A stretch of DNA of 51,069 nt from Desulfocapsaceae bacterium (GTDB lineage Bacteria; Desulfobacterota; Desulfobulbia; Desulfobulbales; Desulfocapsaceae), in assembly GCA_030653035.1 (NCBI GenBank), contig JAUSAB010000085.1:1-51069 (forward strand). Direction: 5' to 3'. This document shows, piece after piece, positions 41,957-51,069 of this stretch. The notes beneath the pieces are model-generated. The model saw only the letters and a list, made by a program, of their open reading frames with translations. It ran no database searches and was not told where the DNA came from. The translations under genes were made by a program, and so were the position numbers. How positions within the stretch are numbered: the first letter of the stretch is position 1; each line of letters starts with the position of its first letter.

Positions 41957-42583
41957 ATGCCTCACTTTACAGGGATTGAAAAAGCCATTCTGAATGGGCA
42001 GTATCAGCTCTTACGATTCCTTGGATGTGAATTTTTCACCCTTCAAGATGTCAACAAAATGTGTGGAACTTTATATCACACAATAAAGCGCGATTTCACC
42101 CCGGAAGCAGTTGTCGGCATATCCACAAGTGGGTACTATCCAGCTTACCAAATGGCACAACTTTTTGGTGTCCCTCTCTACGAAATCCATATAGCAAGAG
42201 ATGAAGTTTACTGGAAAAATCTTGACTTAAACGATCTGGCCGGCTTTAGAAAATTATTCCCGGCCAAAGGAGTATTATTACATGAACCTTTCATCGGAGA
42301 CGTCAAAGGGAAAAAAATCCTCCTTGTGGACGACGACTATAGAAGTCAGGCATCATTAAATATGGCAATCACCCACATGACGGAAGCCGGTGCAACTGAA
42401 ATGAAAGAAGCAGTGCTTGTCGAACCAGCTGCCGGAGTGAATCATGAAATATACTCAGTCAGGCGGCAAAGCCCTTTAAACAGATTCATTAAAGGCAACC
42501 TTCGCTTCCCGTGGAATCAATACTCCCTTCACTATCACCCATACATTGAATGGACCAAGGAAACTAAAAGAGAGATTCTTTAA
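41957..42583 (+). CDS. Phosphoribosyltransferase-fold protein
   Basis: A 208-residue protein with a type I PRTase-like layout: an early VVGISTSGYYPAYQMA (52-67), a middle segment YEIHIARDEVYW, and KKILLVDDDYRSQASL (119-134) at the place of the PRPP loop. The usual VDDxxxTGxT is degenerate: VDD is kept but the TG pair is replaced by RSQ. It could therefore be a diverged PRTase, a hypoxanthine/xanthine-type enzyme or a regulatory relative. Its sequence is clearly richer in A+T than mfd and yrfG before it, suggesting later acquisition. It lies 23 bases after yrfG on the same strand. An 11-bp hairpin surrounds its stop codon. Confidence 0.72.
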   Translation: MPHFTGIEKAILNGQYQLLRFLGCEFFTLQDVNKMCGTLYHTIKRDFTPEAVVGISTSGYYPAYQMAQLFGVPLYEIHIARDEVYWKNLDLNDLAGFRKLFPAKGVLLHEPFIGDVKGKKILLVDDDYRSQASLNMAITHMTEAGATEMKEAVLVEPAAGVNHEIYSVRRQSPLNRFIKGNLRFPWNQYSLHYHPYIEWTKETKREIL

Positions 42584-42597
42584 AAACTCTTTTAGTT
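42562..42597 (+). terminator. Hairpin at the end of the PRTase-like gene
   Basis: Perfect 11-bp arms, aactaaaagag (42562-42572) and ctcttttagtt (42587-42597), with the TAA stop inside the loop. No T-run follows, so it is a possible rather than certain terminator. Confidence 0.45.
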
Positions 42598-42859
42598 GCT
42601 CAGTCCCATGACTCCCAGATCAGGGATATCCAGTTATAACATCCTCAACAAAAGGCCGACAAACAACTTCAGAAACCAGCCTTCTCCGGAATCGCTTCTC
42701 AACAACCACAGAATTCATTCATTTTGTGCCATCTACTCTATATTTCCCTTGACCAAAAACTCCTCATTTGATTAATAATCAATATCATTTCCTGATCTTA
42801 AGCTCTCTCTAATGATTAGTTTTCTGCCATTTAAACAATCTTCCATCCAGACAATAATC
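42598..42859 (+). promoter_or_regulatory. Upstream region of the giant repeat protein
   Basis: About 260 AT-rich bases. TTGACC at 42749-42754 resembles a -35 box; 17 bases on, attaataat (42771-42779) is an AT-rich but poor -10. An in-frame ATG at 42812 is an alternative start for the giant gene. No other frame is credible. Confidence 0.3.
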
Positions 42860-45800
42860 ATGTACAAGCCCGCCTTTCGCCGGTTAACAGCCCTGTTCTG
42901 TCTTCTGCTGGCCATCCTCCACAGCCAGACCGCCAATGCCGCTGCGGACATCCAGCCAACCAGCTTCCTTGACAATCCGGATCCTGTTCCCGCCCGAGGA
43001 GAAGTCACCTATTCCGTAGTGGTGAAAAGCAACGATCAGGCCAATCCGGTCACCGCCGCCTGGCTGGAGATACCGCTGCCGACCGGATTCACCTTTGTCT
43101 CCATCAATGATGCCGGTTGCTCCTATTCCGGAAGCACCCCAAGCATCGGCGGAAACGACAAGATCCGTTGCGACTGGGCCACCATCACCTCACAAAAAAA
43201 TATCGACTTCCACCTTCTGGTCCCGGACGTAACCGCTATCTACACCCTGACCGCCACCACCGGCGCGGCTGTAGACTCAAACCCCGGCAACAACACGGAG
43301 ATGGTTACCACCCAGGTGGTGACCAGCGCCGACCTGCAACTCACTTCCAAAACAGGAACCCCAAATCCGGCCCCAGGCGGCAGCATCGTCACCTACGATT
43401 TCACCGTCACCAATAATGGCCCGTATCCGGCCAGCGCTCTGACCCTGGCGGATGTCCTGCCGCCCGGCCTGAGCTTTGTGGCCGACAACGCCAATCCGGT
43501 AGCCGACCAGGACAATTCATGGAACTGCTCCGCCGTAGGCCAGACCGTTACCTGCACTGCCGCATCCCTGGCCAGCTCCGCGACTTCGATCTTTCATTTC
43601 CGGGTCCAGGTCACAACAGCCACCACCGGTTCCATCACCAATGCCGCCTCGGTAAGCGCCTCCACCGCGGATCCTGAACCTGATAACAACACTGCCACCC
43701 ATGATCTTACTATCATTGAAGGCACCGACATGGCCATTGCCAAAAGCGTGGCCACCAGCCCGGTCATCGGCGGCCAACCCGTTCAGTTCACCCTCACCGC
43801 CACGAATAATGGTCCGATGACGGCCGCAAGTCTCACGGTAACCGACACCCTGCCTTCCGGATACACCGCAATCGCCATGATTTCCACTCCCGCCGGCTGG
43901 AACTGTAACATTGACGCCATAAGCGACCCAGCCGTCATCACCTGTTCCATCGCCAGCGTTGCGGCTGGGGCTGGCGCGGTCTTCACCATCACCGCCACCC
44001 CGCCGACTGTTGCCAACAGCGTCACCCATCAGAATTCGGCCCAGGTAGCGACCACCACCACCGACCCCATCGGCAGCAATAACGATGTCACCGTCAACTA
44101 TGACGTCAACCCGGACATCGCCGACCTCTCAATCACTAAAACCAAAAGCCCGTCTCCGGTGGCCCAGGGCTCCGATATAACCTCCACCATTGTAGTGCAC
44201 AACAGCGGTCCCCGCCCGGCCGATCCCGTGCAAGTCGTGGATGTGTTAAGCGGTGGTGAGACCTTTGTCAGCTACTCCGGCGCCAACTGGACCTGCGCCC
44301 ATAACGGTGTCAATCCCGGCGGAACCGTCACCTGCGCCTACAATTCCGTTCCCCTGGCCAACGGAGCCGACACCGCATCCTTAACCATCATCACCACCGC
44401 CACCAATGCCGGCGTCCTCACCAACACCGCCTGTACCGGCGGCGTCGGCGGCAGCACCGTCCCCGGATACGGTGACACCAATACCGGCAACAACTGCGCG
44501 GGCGCCAGCGTCACCTCCACCAGCGACAGAGCGGATCTGGTGGTGGACAAAATCACCGACGACAACGACCTTGCCCCAACGGAAAATTCCTTCACCTACA
44601 CAATCACCGTCCGCAATGACGGTCCGCAGACGGCCCAAGCAGTTGACTTTCGTGACACCATTCCTCAATACGCGGCCGCAGGCACCGGAGGGCGCCCGGC
44701 CACCAGCCTGAGCGCCACCCCCAGCCAGGGAACCTGCACCATCACCAACGCCCTGGTGCAGTGCAACCTCGGTGACATCGCCAGCGGCGCGACGATTACC
44801 GTCCCCATCACCGTCACCCGCCCGATGCAGGATGGTACCCTGACCAACACCGCCAGCGCCTATTCCACCCTGACCGGTGACCCGGATCGCAGTAATAATA
44901 CCGACAGTGTCGCGGTCACCGTCCAGCCGATAACCGACATTGAGGTGACGGACAAAGCCGTCACCTACGCCGAACAGCCCGATCCCATCCTCGCGGGTAC
45001 CATCGCCACCTATACCATTCAGGTGCGCAATAACGGCCCATCTACCGCCCAGACCGTAACCCTGGCCGATGTCTTTTCCGGCGAGGCCTTTGATTTTATC
45101 GACGCCAGTGTCGCCGGCGGCGGCAGCTGCGCCTATACCGCGGCCACAACCACCCTGAACTGTACCTTAAACGATATGGGTGCCGGCACCACCAAGGCCA
45201 TTACCATGCGCATCCGTCCGGATCATAACGTGACTCCGGTTGGCCCCTGGCAGATTGACAACATTGCCACCGTCTCCATGGTCACCACCGATTCCAATCC
45301 GGCCAACAACAATAAAACTGCAAACCTGCCTATCGTGTTGGGTGTGGCTGATCTGGCCATCACCAAAAACGAATCCCCTTCCTTCACCGAACCGGTGCGC
45401 TTTGTGCCCAGCGGCACCAACTATATCGTTTACGAAATTAAAATCGCCAACAGCGGGCCGTCTCTCGCCACCGGTGTCACCTTTACCGACAAAATGACCA
45501 ACGTTAGTCCGGCAACAGGTCAAAGTCTTAAATTTATCGAAGATACCGCCGATCTGGATGGAACTCCTGACCCCTTGAATATCTGCGACACCGTTGGTAC
45601 AACGTTTGTCGTCGGCGCTGGAACTTCTCCTACGATTACCTGCGCCCTGGCCAATGACCCATCCTATCCCCAGGGCAGACTCGCCTCCGGCGCCAGTTAC
45701 ACCCGCTATCTCGTCTTCGAGGTCCTCGATTCCCCGGACGCGGTCAGCGGCGACTCCTATCATGACGAGGCCACGGTCACCGCCCATGAAACAGAACCAA

Positions 45801-48800
45801 CCCCCGCCAACAATACCGAGAATGAAAACACCACTGTCCGCACCGTTGCCGATCTGGGGCTGGTGAAAACCGCCTCAAAAACACCGGTCGAGGTGGAAGA
45901 GTCCTTTTCCTACACCCTGACCGTCACCAATCACGGCCCTGGGAAAAGCCCGGAAACCACGGTAACCGACACCCTGCCATCGGGCATGGTCCTGACCGGC
46001 CCCCCTGTTCCTGCCACCGGCACCTGCACCGGAATAGCTGGCAACACGTCATTAAGTTGTGACCTTGGCCTTATGGACAGCGGAGCCATTGTCACCATCA
46101 CTGTCCCGGTCAAGGTGACGGCCTGGACTGCCACCAAACAAAACTGCAGTTCCGTAACCAGCCTGGCACCGGAACCGGATCCCGACACCAACTCCAATCA
46201 GGGCTGTGTCACCATTAATGTCCAACAACCAGCCACCCTTGGCGATTTTGTCTGGCTGGACAGCAACGCCAACGGCAGACAGGATGGCGGTGAACCAGGG
46301 ACAAGCGGTGTTACCGTCAACCTGCTTGACAATGGAGGAACCCAGGTGGCAACCACCACTACCAACGGTTCCGGGCTCTACAGCTTCACCATCAATCACG
46401 CAGCCGCCTATCATGTGGAGGTTATCAAGCCTGCCACTTATTTCATCAGTCCCAAAGATGCCACGACCGCAACAGATGCCACCGACAGTGACACCGATAT
46501 CGCAACCGGGCGAACCGATGCCATTACCGTGAACTATGGCGACGCAATCACCACCGTCGATGCCGGCCTCTACCAGCAGGTCAGCCTCGGCGACCGCGTC
46601 TGGCATGACTCCGATGCCGACGGCACGCAGGATGCAGGCGAGCTGGGTATCCCCGGAATAACCGTCACCCTGTACAGTGCAGGCCCTGACAATACCTTCT
46701 GGACCGGTGATGATGTGACCGTAAGCTCAACCACCACCGATGCTACGGGCCTGTATATCTTCTCCAGTCTGACTCCGGGCGATTACGCCGTGCAGATCAC
46801 GCCGCCGACGGGGTTGGGCTTTCTTCCCAGCCCGGTGCAAACAGCCGATCCTGATAACAACTCCAATACCGACTCCAACATTGATCTGGCCACCGCCCCA
46901 CCGATAGGCTCCTACCGCAGCGGCGTCATCACCCTGAGCTCACAGAGCGAACCAGCCACTGATGGAGACGCCGACACCAACACCAACCTGACCCTGGATC
47001 TTGGTCTGGTATTGCCGGGCAGCATCGGCAACCTCGTCTGGCTCGATGAAGACTCCAATGGCAAACAGGATGCCGGGGAACCGGGAATCGCCAATGTCAC
47101 GGTGCAACTGAGAAACAGCGCCGGAACCCTTATCGCCACCACTACTACGGACGCTCATGGGGGCTATTTATTCACAGGAGTAACCCCGGGAACCTACTTT
47201 GTAAAAGTCCTTGCCGCTTCGCTTGCAACCGGGCTGAGCCAGACCACAGCCTATTCCACGGCGGGAGCTGATTTTGGTAACCAGAATCAAACACCGGCTA
47301 ACGGCTACTCGCTACCAATAACCTCCGGCGGCAAGAACCTGACCGCTGATTTCGGCTACAACTGGAGCCCGACCGCGGATGTCACCGGCGGCACCAATAC
47401 CGGGGCCATCGGCAACCGCGTCTGGATCGACCATGACGGTGACGGAATCCAGGATCCGGGTGAAACCGGGGTCAAAGGAGTAGAGCTGACCCTTTTCAGG
47501 GCCGGGGCCGACGGCCTGTTCTGGACTGGAGATGATGTAAGCGTTACCACCACCACGACCGCAGACGATGGATCCTATATCTTCGACGGTCTGGCCGCCG
47601 GGGCATATGCGGTGAAAGTAACCGCAAGCGGTGCCGCCAGTCATGACATCCTGAACAGTGCCCACTACACCCAGACCGGCGACCCCGATCATTTCGCCGC
47701 CGGCACAGTTACCGCACAGGCAGGAACTGCCGGAGATCACGAGAGCACCATCCCCATTATCCTTGCCCCTGGCGACACCTTCATCAATGCCGATTTCGGC
47801 TATCAGCCCACCGGTGCGACCCTCAACAGCATTGGCAACACCGTCTGGCTCGACTCTGACCGCGACGGCATCATGGATCCAAGCGAATCCGGTATTGAAG
47901 GGGTTGTCGTCGGCCTCAAAAACGGAGCCGGCAATTTCATCGCCACCACTACCACCAACGCCGGCGGCCTGTACCTGTTCACCGATCTGCCCGATGGGAC
48001 CTACACGGTAGCGATCATCGACTCCGAAAATATGCTGACCGGACTCAAGACAACCTATGACCAGGATAGCGGCATCACCAACCCGGACGGCCAGTCCACC
48101 GTTACCCTCAGCGGAAGCGACAACCTCGACCAGAATTTCGGTTTTGTCCCCAGGAGCGCCGAGGCAGGAACCGGGGCCGTTGGCGACACCATCTTTCTTG
48201 ACCGTGATGCCGATAATACGGTTGATCCCGGCGAGGGCATGGAAGGGGTGCGGGTGTACCTGAAAAACGACATCGGCACCGTCATCCTCGCCACGACCTT
48301 CACCAATAAAAACGGCCGCTATTTCTTTGGCGGCCTCACCGCCTGGACCTACACCGTGGCAGTGGACACCTCCACCCTCCCTGCCGGTCTCACCAACACC
48401 GTCGATCCTGACGGTGGAACGGTTTCCACTTCCAGCGTGACCATATTGGCCGCAGGAATCGATATGATCCAGGATTTCGGTTATAGGGCCGCCACTCCCG
48501 GCACCATCGGCAATCTGGCCTGGAAGGACCGCAACGCCGACGGTGTTTATGATGCCAACGGCCTGGACAACATCCTCGGAAATGCCGATGATGAAACACC
48601 CCTGGCCGGGGTGAGCATCGAACTCTATCGTGATCTGGATAATGACTTGCTCATCGATTTCAACGAGCCGTTGATAGCCGTCACCACCACCGACGCAGGT
48701 GGCGCCTATCAGTTCTCCCAGTTGCCGGCCGGAAGATACAATGTCAAGGTCAGCGACACCAGCAATGTCCTCGAAGGATTCTGGCATTCCCTCGGTACTG

Positions 48801-51069
48801 CCGGTACCAATAATAACAGCCAGGCTGATTATTATGGTGTCAACCTCACCGCCGGCGCAGCCATTGTCGTGGCCGACTTCGGCTACTATTACCAGCCCGG
48901 CAGCACCGGCAACCGCGTCTGGAAGGATGAGGATGTCAACGGATTGTACGACGGCGGCACCGACTCCGCTATCGCCAATGTCTCCGTCAACCTTGCCATC
49001 CAGTACCCGAATGGCACCACCACCACGATCAAAACCCTGACCGACGGCAACGGAAGCTACCTGTTCCAGAACCTGCTGCTCGATGAAAACCATAACGGCA
49101 TCGGCTCTTACGGCACCGGCGGCAATGAGCCCCGGCACACGATCACCGTTGACGAGACGACTATTCCCGCCCCGCTGGTGTCCATCTATCCTACCCGCAC
49201 CAGAAACACCGACAGCACGACGGTCGGCGGCGCCGCAGGCGATGAAGATACCAATGACTTTGGGAGCGACACGCCGGGCGGCGAGCCCGGCTATCCGCCC
49301 AAAGGCAGCCTAGACATAACGAATGACTTCGGTTACTTCACTCCATCTTCTCTTGGCGATAAGGTCTGGAATGACAGTAATGGCAATGGGATCCAGGATA
49401 TCGGAGAATCCGGCCGCATGGGAGTCAGTGTTCACCTGCTCGATGGCAGCGGCAATCCGGTAAACAACCCGCTGCTGCCTGGCGTTCCCTATATCCTGCC
49501 CACCGATGCCAATGGCAACTATCGGTTTACCTATCTGCTGCCGGGAACCTATCAGGTGCAGTTTGTTCTCCCGGCCGATACCGGCTTTACCACTCAAAAC
49601 AGTGGCGGAGATGACGCCCTCGATTCCGATCCTGATCCCGCAACCGGCAAGACCGCCACCATTACCCTCGGCATTGGCGAGGATAATCTGACCGTTGACG
49701 CCGGGCTGATCGGCGCGGCCATCAATATTAAAAAGGCCACCAACGGCCAAGATGTCGACAGCGCGCCCGGAGTCCTGCTGGCAGTTGGCGATGCAATAAC
49801 CTGGAGCTATGTCGTGACCAATACCGGCAACGCAGCCTTAAGCGGCGTTACCGTCACCGACGATAAAATCGGGGTGATTTCGTGTCCGCAGACAACCCTG
49901 GCAGTTGCCGAAGCCATGACCTGTACGGCCTCAGGCACCGCCGTGGCCGGCCAGTATGCCAATATCGGCTCGGTTGTCGCCTCGCCGCCAACCGGAGCTG
50001 CAGTCTTCGACTCTGACCCCAGTCATTACCTGGCGGCAAACCCCACCGGGCCTGCCATCGACATTGAAAAGGCCACCAACGGCGAGGATGCCGATACCGG
50101 CAGCGGCCCGGTTATCGCCGTCGGCAATACAGTAACCTGGAGCTATGTCGTAACCAATACCGGCAATACCGCCCTGACCAGCGTCGCCGTTACCGACGAT
50201 AAAATCGGGGTGATCTCCTGTCCAATGACCGCCCTTGCTCTTGCCGAGTCCATGACCTGCACCGCCATGGGAACCGCGGTAGCCGGACAATATACCAATA
50301 TTGGCTCGGTGACGGCAACGCCACCCAGCGGACCAAATGTCACCGACACCGATCCCAGCCATTACTTCGGCTCCACCGGCAGCAACTTTGCCGCTATCGA
50401 CCTTGAAAAATCCACGAACAATCAGGATGCCGACAGTGCGCCCGGCCCCTATATTGAAATCAGCTCCCCCGTCACCTGGCGTTATGTGGTCACCAACACC
50501 GGCAGTACAACCTTGACCGGTGTGACGGTTACCGACGACATCGTTGCAGGCACGGACATTCACTGCCCTGATGACGGCAACACCGACAACATCATAAGCT
50601 CGCTTGCCGCCGGGGCCTCCGTCACCTGCACTGCAAGCGGAACCGCGGCCATCGGCCAGTACAGCAATACCGGCAGCGTCACCGGAACTCCGCCCACCGG
50701 GCCGGCAGTGACCGATACCGACCCCAGCCATTACTTCGGTTCTTCCAGTCAAATTGATCTGAAAAAGTACACGAACGGCCAAGATGCGGATACCGGAACC
50801 GGGCCTTATCTGGTTACCGGCTCGGCCGTCAACTGGACATACATCGTCACCAACACCGGCAATACACAAATATCCGGGGTGACAGTCACTGACGATAAGG
50901 GGGTAGCCATCTCCTGTCCCGCAACTATCCTGGCCGCCGGTGCGTCCATGACCTGCACCGGAAGCGGAACCGCTATTGCCGGTCAATACGCCAATATCGG
51001 AACAGTAGTCGGCACCTCCCTGGCCGGAACAATTGTAACCGACACCGACCCCAGTCACTACTTTGGTTC
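42860..51069 (+). CDS. Giant secreted repeat protein (DUF11, SdrD-B-like; 3' end beyond window)
   Basis: An open frame of at least 2,736 residues with no stop before the window end. A signal peptide (about 1-31, MYKPAFRRLTALFCLLLAIL) is followed by eight DUF11-like domains beginning near residues 32, 157, 289, 421, 558, 692, 830 and 997, with openings such as ADLSITKT and NNGP motifs. Nine SdrD-B/Cna-B-like domains follow (near 1128, 1242, 1388, 1516, 1657, 1773, 1882, 2015, 2166), each with a calcium-loop pattern such as WLDSNANGRQDGGEPG. At least four repeats of ~115 residues (near 2287, 2399, 2512, 2631) contain KATNGQDAD and VVTNTGN. All landmarks are in one frame. It is probably a surface adhesin or cell-coat protein; the anchor and secretion signals lie outside. 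The start ATG at 42860 lacks a clear Shine-Dalgarno. Confidence 0.88.
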   Translation, partial: MYKPAFRRLTALFCLLLAILHSQTANAAADIQPTSFLDNPDPVPARGEVTYSVVVKSNDQANPVTAAWLEIPLPTGFTFVSINDAGCSYSGSTPSIGGNDKIRCDWATITSQKNIDFHLLVPDVTAIYTLTATTGAAVDSNPGNNTEMVTTQVVTSADLQLTSKTGTPNPAPGGSIVTYDFTVTNNGPYPASALTLADVLPPGLSFVADNANPVADQDNSWNCSAVGQTVTCTAASLASSATSIFHFRVQVTTATTGSITNAASVSASTADPEPDNNTATHDLTIIEGTDMAIAKSVATSPVIGGQPVQFTLTATNNGPMTAASLTVTDTLPSGYTAIAMISTPAGWNCNIDAISDPAVITCSIASVAAGAGAVFTITATPPTVANSVTHQNSAQVATTTTDPIGSNNDVTVNYDVNPDIADLSITKTKSPSPVAQGSDITSTIVVHNSGPRPADPVQVVDVLSGGETFVSYSGANWTCAHNGVNPGGTVTCAYNSVPLANGADTASLTIITTATNAGVLTNTACTGGVGGSTVPGYGDTNTGNNCAGASVTSTSDRADLVVDKITDDNDLAPTENSFTYTITVRNDGPQTAQAVDFRDTIPQYAAAGTGGRPATSLSATPSQGTCTITNALVQCNLGDIASGATITVPITVTRPMQDGTLTNTASAYSTLTGDPDRSNNTDSVAVTVQPITDIEVTDKAVTYAEQPDPILAGTIATYTIQVRNNGPSTAQTVTLADVFSGEAFDFIDASVAGGGSCAYTAATTTLNCTLNDMGAGTTKAITMRIRPDHNVTPVGPWQIDNIATVSMVTTDSNPANNNKTANLPIVLGVADLAITKNESPSFTEPVRFVPSGTNYIVYEIKIANSGPSLATGVTFTDKMTNVSPATGQSLKFIEDTADLDGTPDPLNICDTVGTTFVVGAGTSPTITCALANDPSYPQGRLASGASYTRYLVFEVLDSPDAVSGDSYHDEATVTAHETEPTPANNTENENTTVRTVADLGLVKTASKTPVEVEESFSYTLTVTNHGPGKSPETTVTDTLPSGMVLTGPPVPATGTCTGIAGNTSLSCDLGLMDSGAIVTITVPVKVTAWTATKQNCSSVTSLAPEPDPDTNSNQGCVTINVQQPATLGDFVWLDSNANGRQDGGEPGTSGVTVNLLDNGGTQVATTTTNGSGLYSFTINHAAAYHVEVIKPATYFISPKDATTATDATDSDTDIATGRTDAITVNYGDAITTVDAGLYQQVSLGDRVWHDSDADGTQDAGELGIPGITVTLYSAGPDNTFWTGDDVTVSSTTTDATGLYIFSSLTPGDYAVQITPPTGLGFLPSPVQTADPDNNSNTDSNIDLATAPPIGSYRSGVITLSSQSEPATDGDADTNTNLTLDLGLVLPGSIGNLVWLDEDSNGKQDAGEPGIANVTVQLRNSAGTLIATTTTDAHGGYLFTGVTPGTYFVKVLAASLATGLSQTTAYSTAGADFGNQNQTPANGYSLPITSGGKNLTADFGYNWSPTADVTGGTNTGAIGNRVWIDHDGDGIQDPGETGVKGVELTLFRAGADGLFWTGDDVSVTTTTTADDGSYIFDGLAAGAYAVKVTASGAASHDILNSAHYTQTGDPDHFAAGTVTAQAGTAGDHESTIPIILAPGDTFINADFGYQPTGATLNSIGNTVWLDSDRDGIMDPSESGIEGVVVGLKNGAGNFIATTTTNAGGLYLFTDLPDGTYTVAIIDSENMLTGLKTTYDQDSGITNPDGQSTVTLSGSDNLDQNFGFVPRSAEAGTGAVGDTIFLDRDADNTVDPGEGMEGVRVYLKNDIGTVILATTFTNKNGRYFFGGLTAWTYTVAVDTSTLPAGLTNTVDPDGGTVSTSSVTILAAGIDMIQDFGYRAATPGTIGNLAWKDRNADGVYDANGLDNILGNADDETPLAGVSIELYRDLDNDLLIDFNEPLIAVTTTDAGGAYQFSQLPAGRYNVKVSDTSNVLEGFWHSLGTAGTNNNSQADYYGVNLTAGAAIVVADFGYYYQPGSTGNRVWKDEDVNGLYDGGTDSAIANVSVNLAIQYPNGTTTTIKTLTDGNGSYLFQNLLLDENHNGIGSYGTGGNEPRHTITVDETTIPAPLVSIYPTRTRNTDSTTVGGAAGDEDTNDFGSDTPGGEPGYPPKGSLDITNDFGYFTPSSLGDKVWNDSNGNGIQDIGESGRMGVSVHLLDGSGNPVNNPLLPGVPYILPTDANGNYRFTYLLPGTYQVQFVLPADTGFTTQNSGGDDALDSDPDPATGKTATITLGIGEDNLTVDAGLIGAAINIKKATNGQDVDSAPGVLLAVGDAITWSYVVTNTGNAALSGVTVTDDKIGVISCPQTTLAVAEAMTCTASGTAVAGQYANIGSVVASPPTGAAVFDSDPSHYLAANPTGPAIDIEKATNGEDADTGSGPVIAVGNTVTWSYVVTNTGNTALTSVAVTDDKIGVISCPMTALALAESMTCTAMGTAVAGQYTNIGSVTATPPSGPNVTDTDPSHYFGSTGSNFAAIDLEKSTNNQDADSAPGPYIEISSPVTWRYVVTNTGSTTLTGVTVTDDIVAGTDIHCPDDGNTDNIISSLAAGASVTCTASGTAAIGQYSNTGSVTGTPPTGPAVTDTDPSHYFGSSSQIDLKKYTNGQDADTGTGPYLVTGSAVNWTYIVTNTGNTQISGVTVTDDKGVAISCPATILAAGASMTCTGSGTAIAGQYANIGTVVGTSLAGTIVTDTDPSHYFG
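49718..51069 (+). repeat. C-terminal tandem repeats of the giant protein
   Basis: Four consecutive units starting near 49718, 50054, 50393 and 50750 (336-357 bases each), running past the window end. Units one and two share long identical DNA stretches, for example gacgataaaatcggggtgat, which points to recent duplication or gene conversion. Each ends with a DTDPSHYFG-like segment (SDPSHYLA in the first). Confidence 0.85.

Noticed and set aside
47312-49138. A 608-residue open frame on the minus strand
   Set aside because: It is antisense to the giant repeat protein. Repeats rich in GAC/ACC/GTC codons give stop-free opposite frames; the product is Gly/Val/Asp-rich without any domain.
49931-51058. 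A long minus-strand frame opposite the C-terminal repeats
   Set aside because: Same cause: a codon-usage shadow of repeated plus-strand coding DNA.
42953-51069. CRISPR-like periodic repeats
   Set aside because: The periodicity of about 340-450 bases is coding, in one open frame, with diverged protein domains. There are no short direct repeats with unique spacers.

Overview
The window looks like about 51 kb of a Gram-negative, anaerobic, cytochrome-rich chromosome. The organism is most likely a member of the Desulfobacterota, possibly Desulfobulbales. This is inferred from gene content (very rich multihaem c-type cytochromes, a delta-type BamA with an extra N-terminal domain, holB-ricT linkage) and not from a marker-gene search. 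There is no rRNA, tRNA, CRISPR array or recognisable transposase.

Layout. (1) 1-141: a small palindromic repeat resembling a MITE. (2) 147-5099, minus strand: ychF, a frameshifted DUF4258 toxin-like gene overlapping a YgiT-type zinc-finger partner, an OB-fold/HD 3'-5' exoribonuclease-like gene, holB and ricT. (3) 5253-6584, plus: an MtaD-type amidohydrolase. (4) 6976-9656, plus: a CHASE4 sensor kinase with an overlapping NarL-type response regulator. (5) 10014-17191, plus: an electron-transfer cluster with a 7-haem protein (plus one odd CXCH site), an 8-haem protein, a di-haem-type cytochrome b, a membrane-anchored tri-haem protein, an NHL-repeat protein and an 18-haem protein. (6) 17317-27945, minus: a hybrid dCache/PAS histidine kinase, a small lipoprotein, agmatinase, a large MscS-type channel and potABCD polyamine transporter genes. 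(7) 28206-30887: dnaA, a candidate replication origin, and comF. (8) 31259-42583, plus: icd, an SDR epimerase, plsC, bamA, mfd, a HAD phosphatase and a phosphoribosyltransferase-like gene. (9) 42860 to the window end, plus: a giant secreted repeat protein of more than 2,736 residues that is still open at the last base.

How it fits together. Genes on the two sides of roughly 29.6-31.0 kb mostly point away from that interval: dnaA, pot, mscS and speB run left, while icd, bamA and mfd run right. DnaA-box-like sites lie upstream of dnaA. Both facts fit an origin there, although dnaN is not adjacent. The cytochrome cluster reads as one coupled operon: two ATGA overlaps join the 8-haem protein, cytochrome b and tri-haem protein. 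It suggests quinol oxidation at the inner membrane by the b subunit, passage through anchored c-haems, and transfer to the 18-haem wire-like protein. No outer-membrane porin partner is encoded here. The pathway and electron acceptor are unknown, and this is the best candidate for an undescribed system. A second candidate for follow-up is the giant adhesin-like protein, built from 8 DUF11-like, 9 SdrD-B-like and at least 4 C-terminal repeats.
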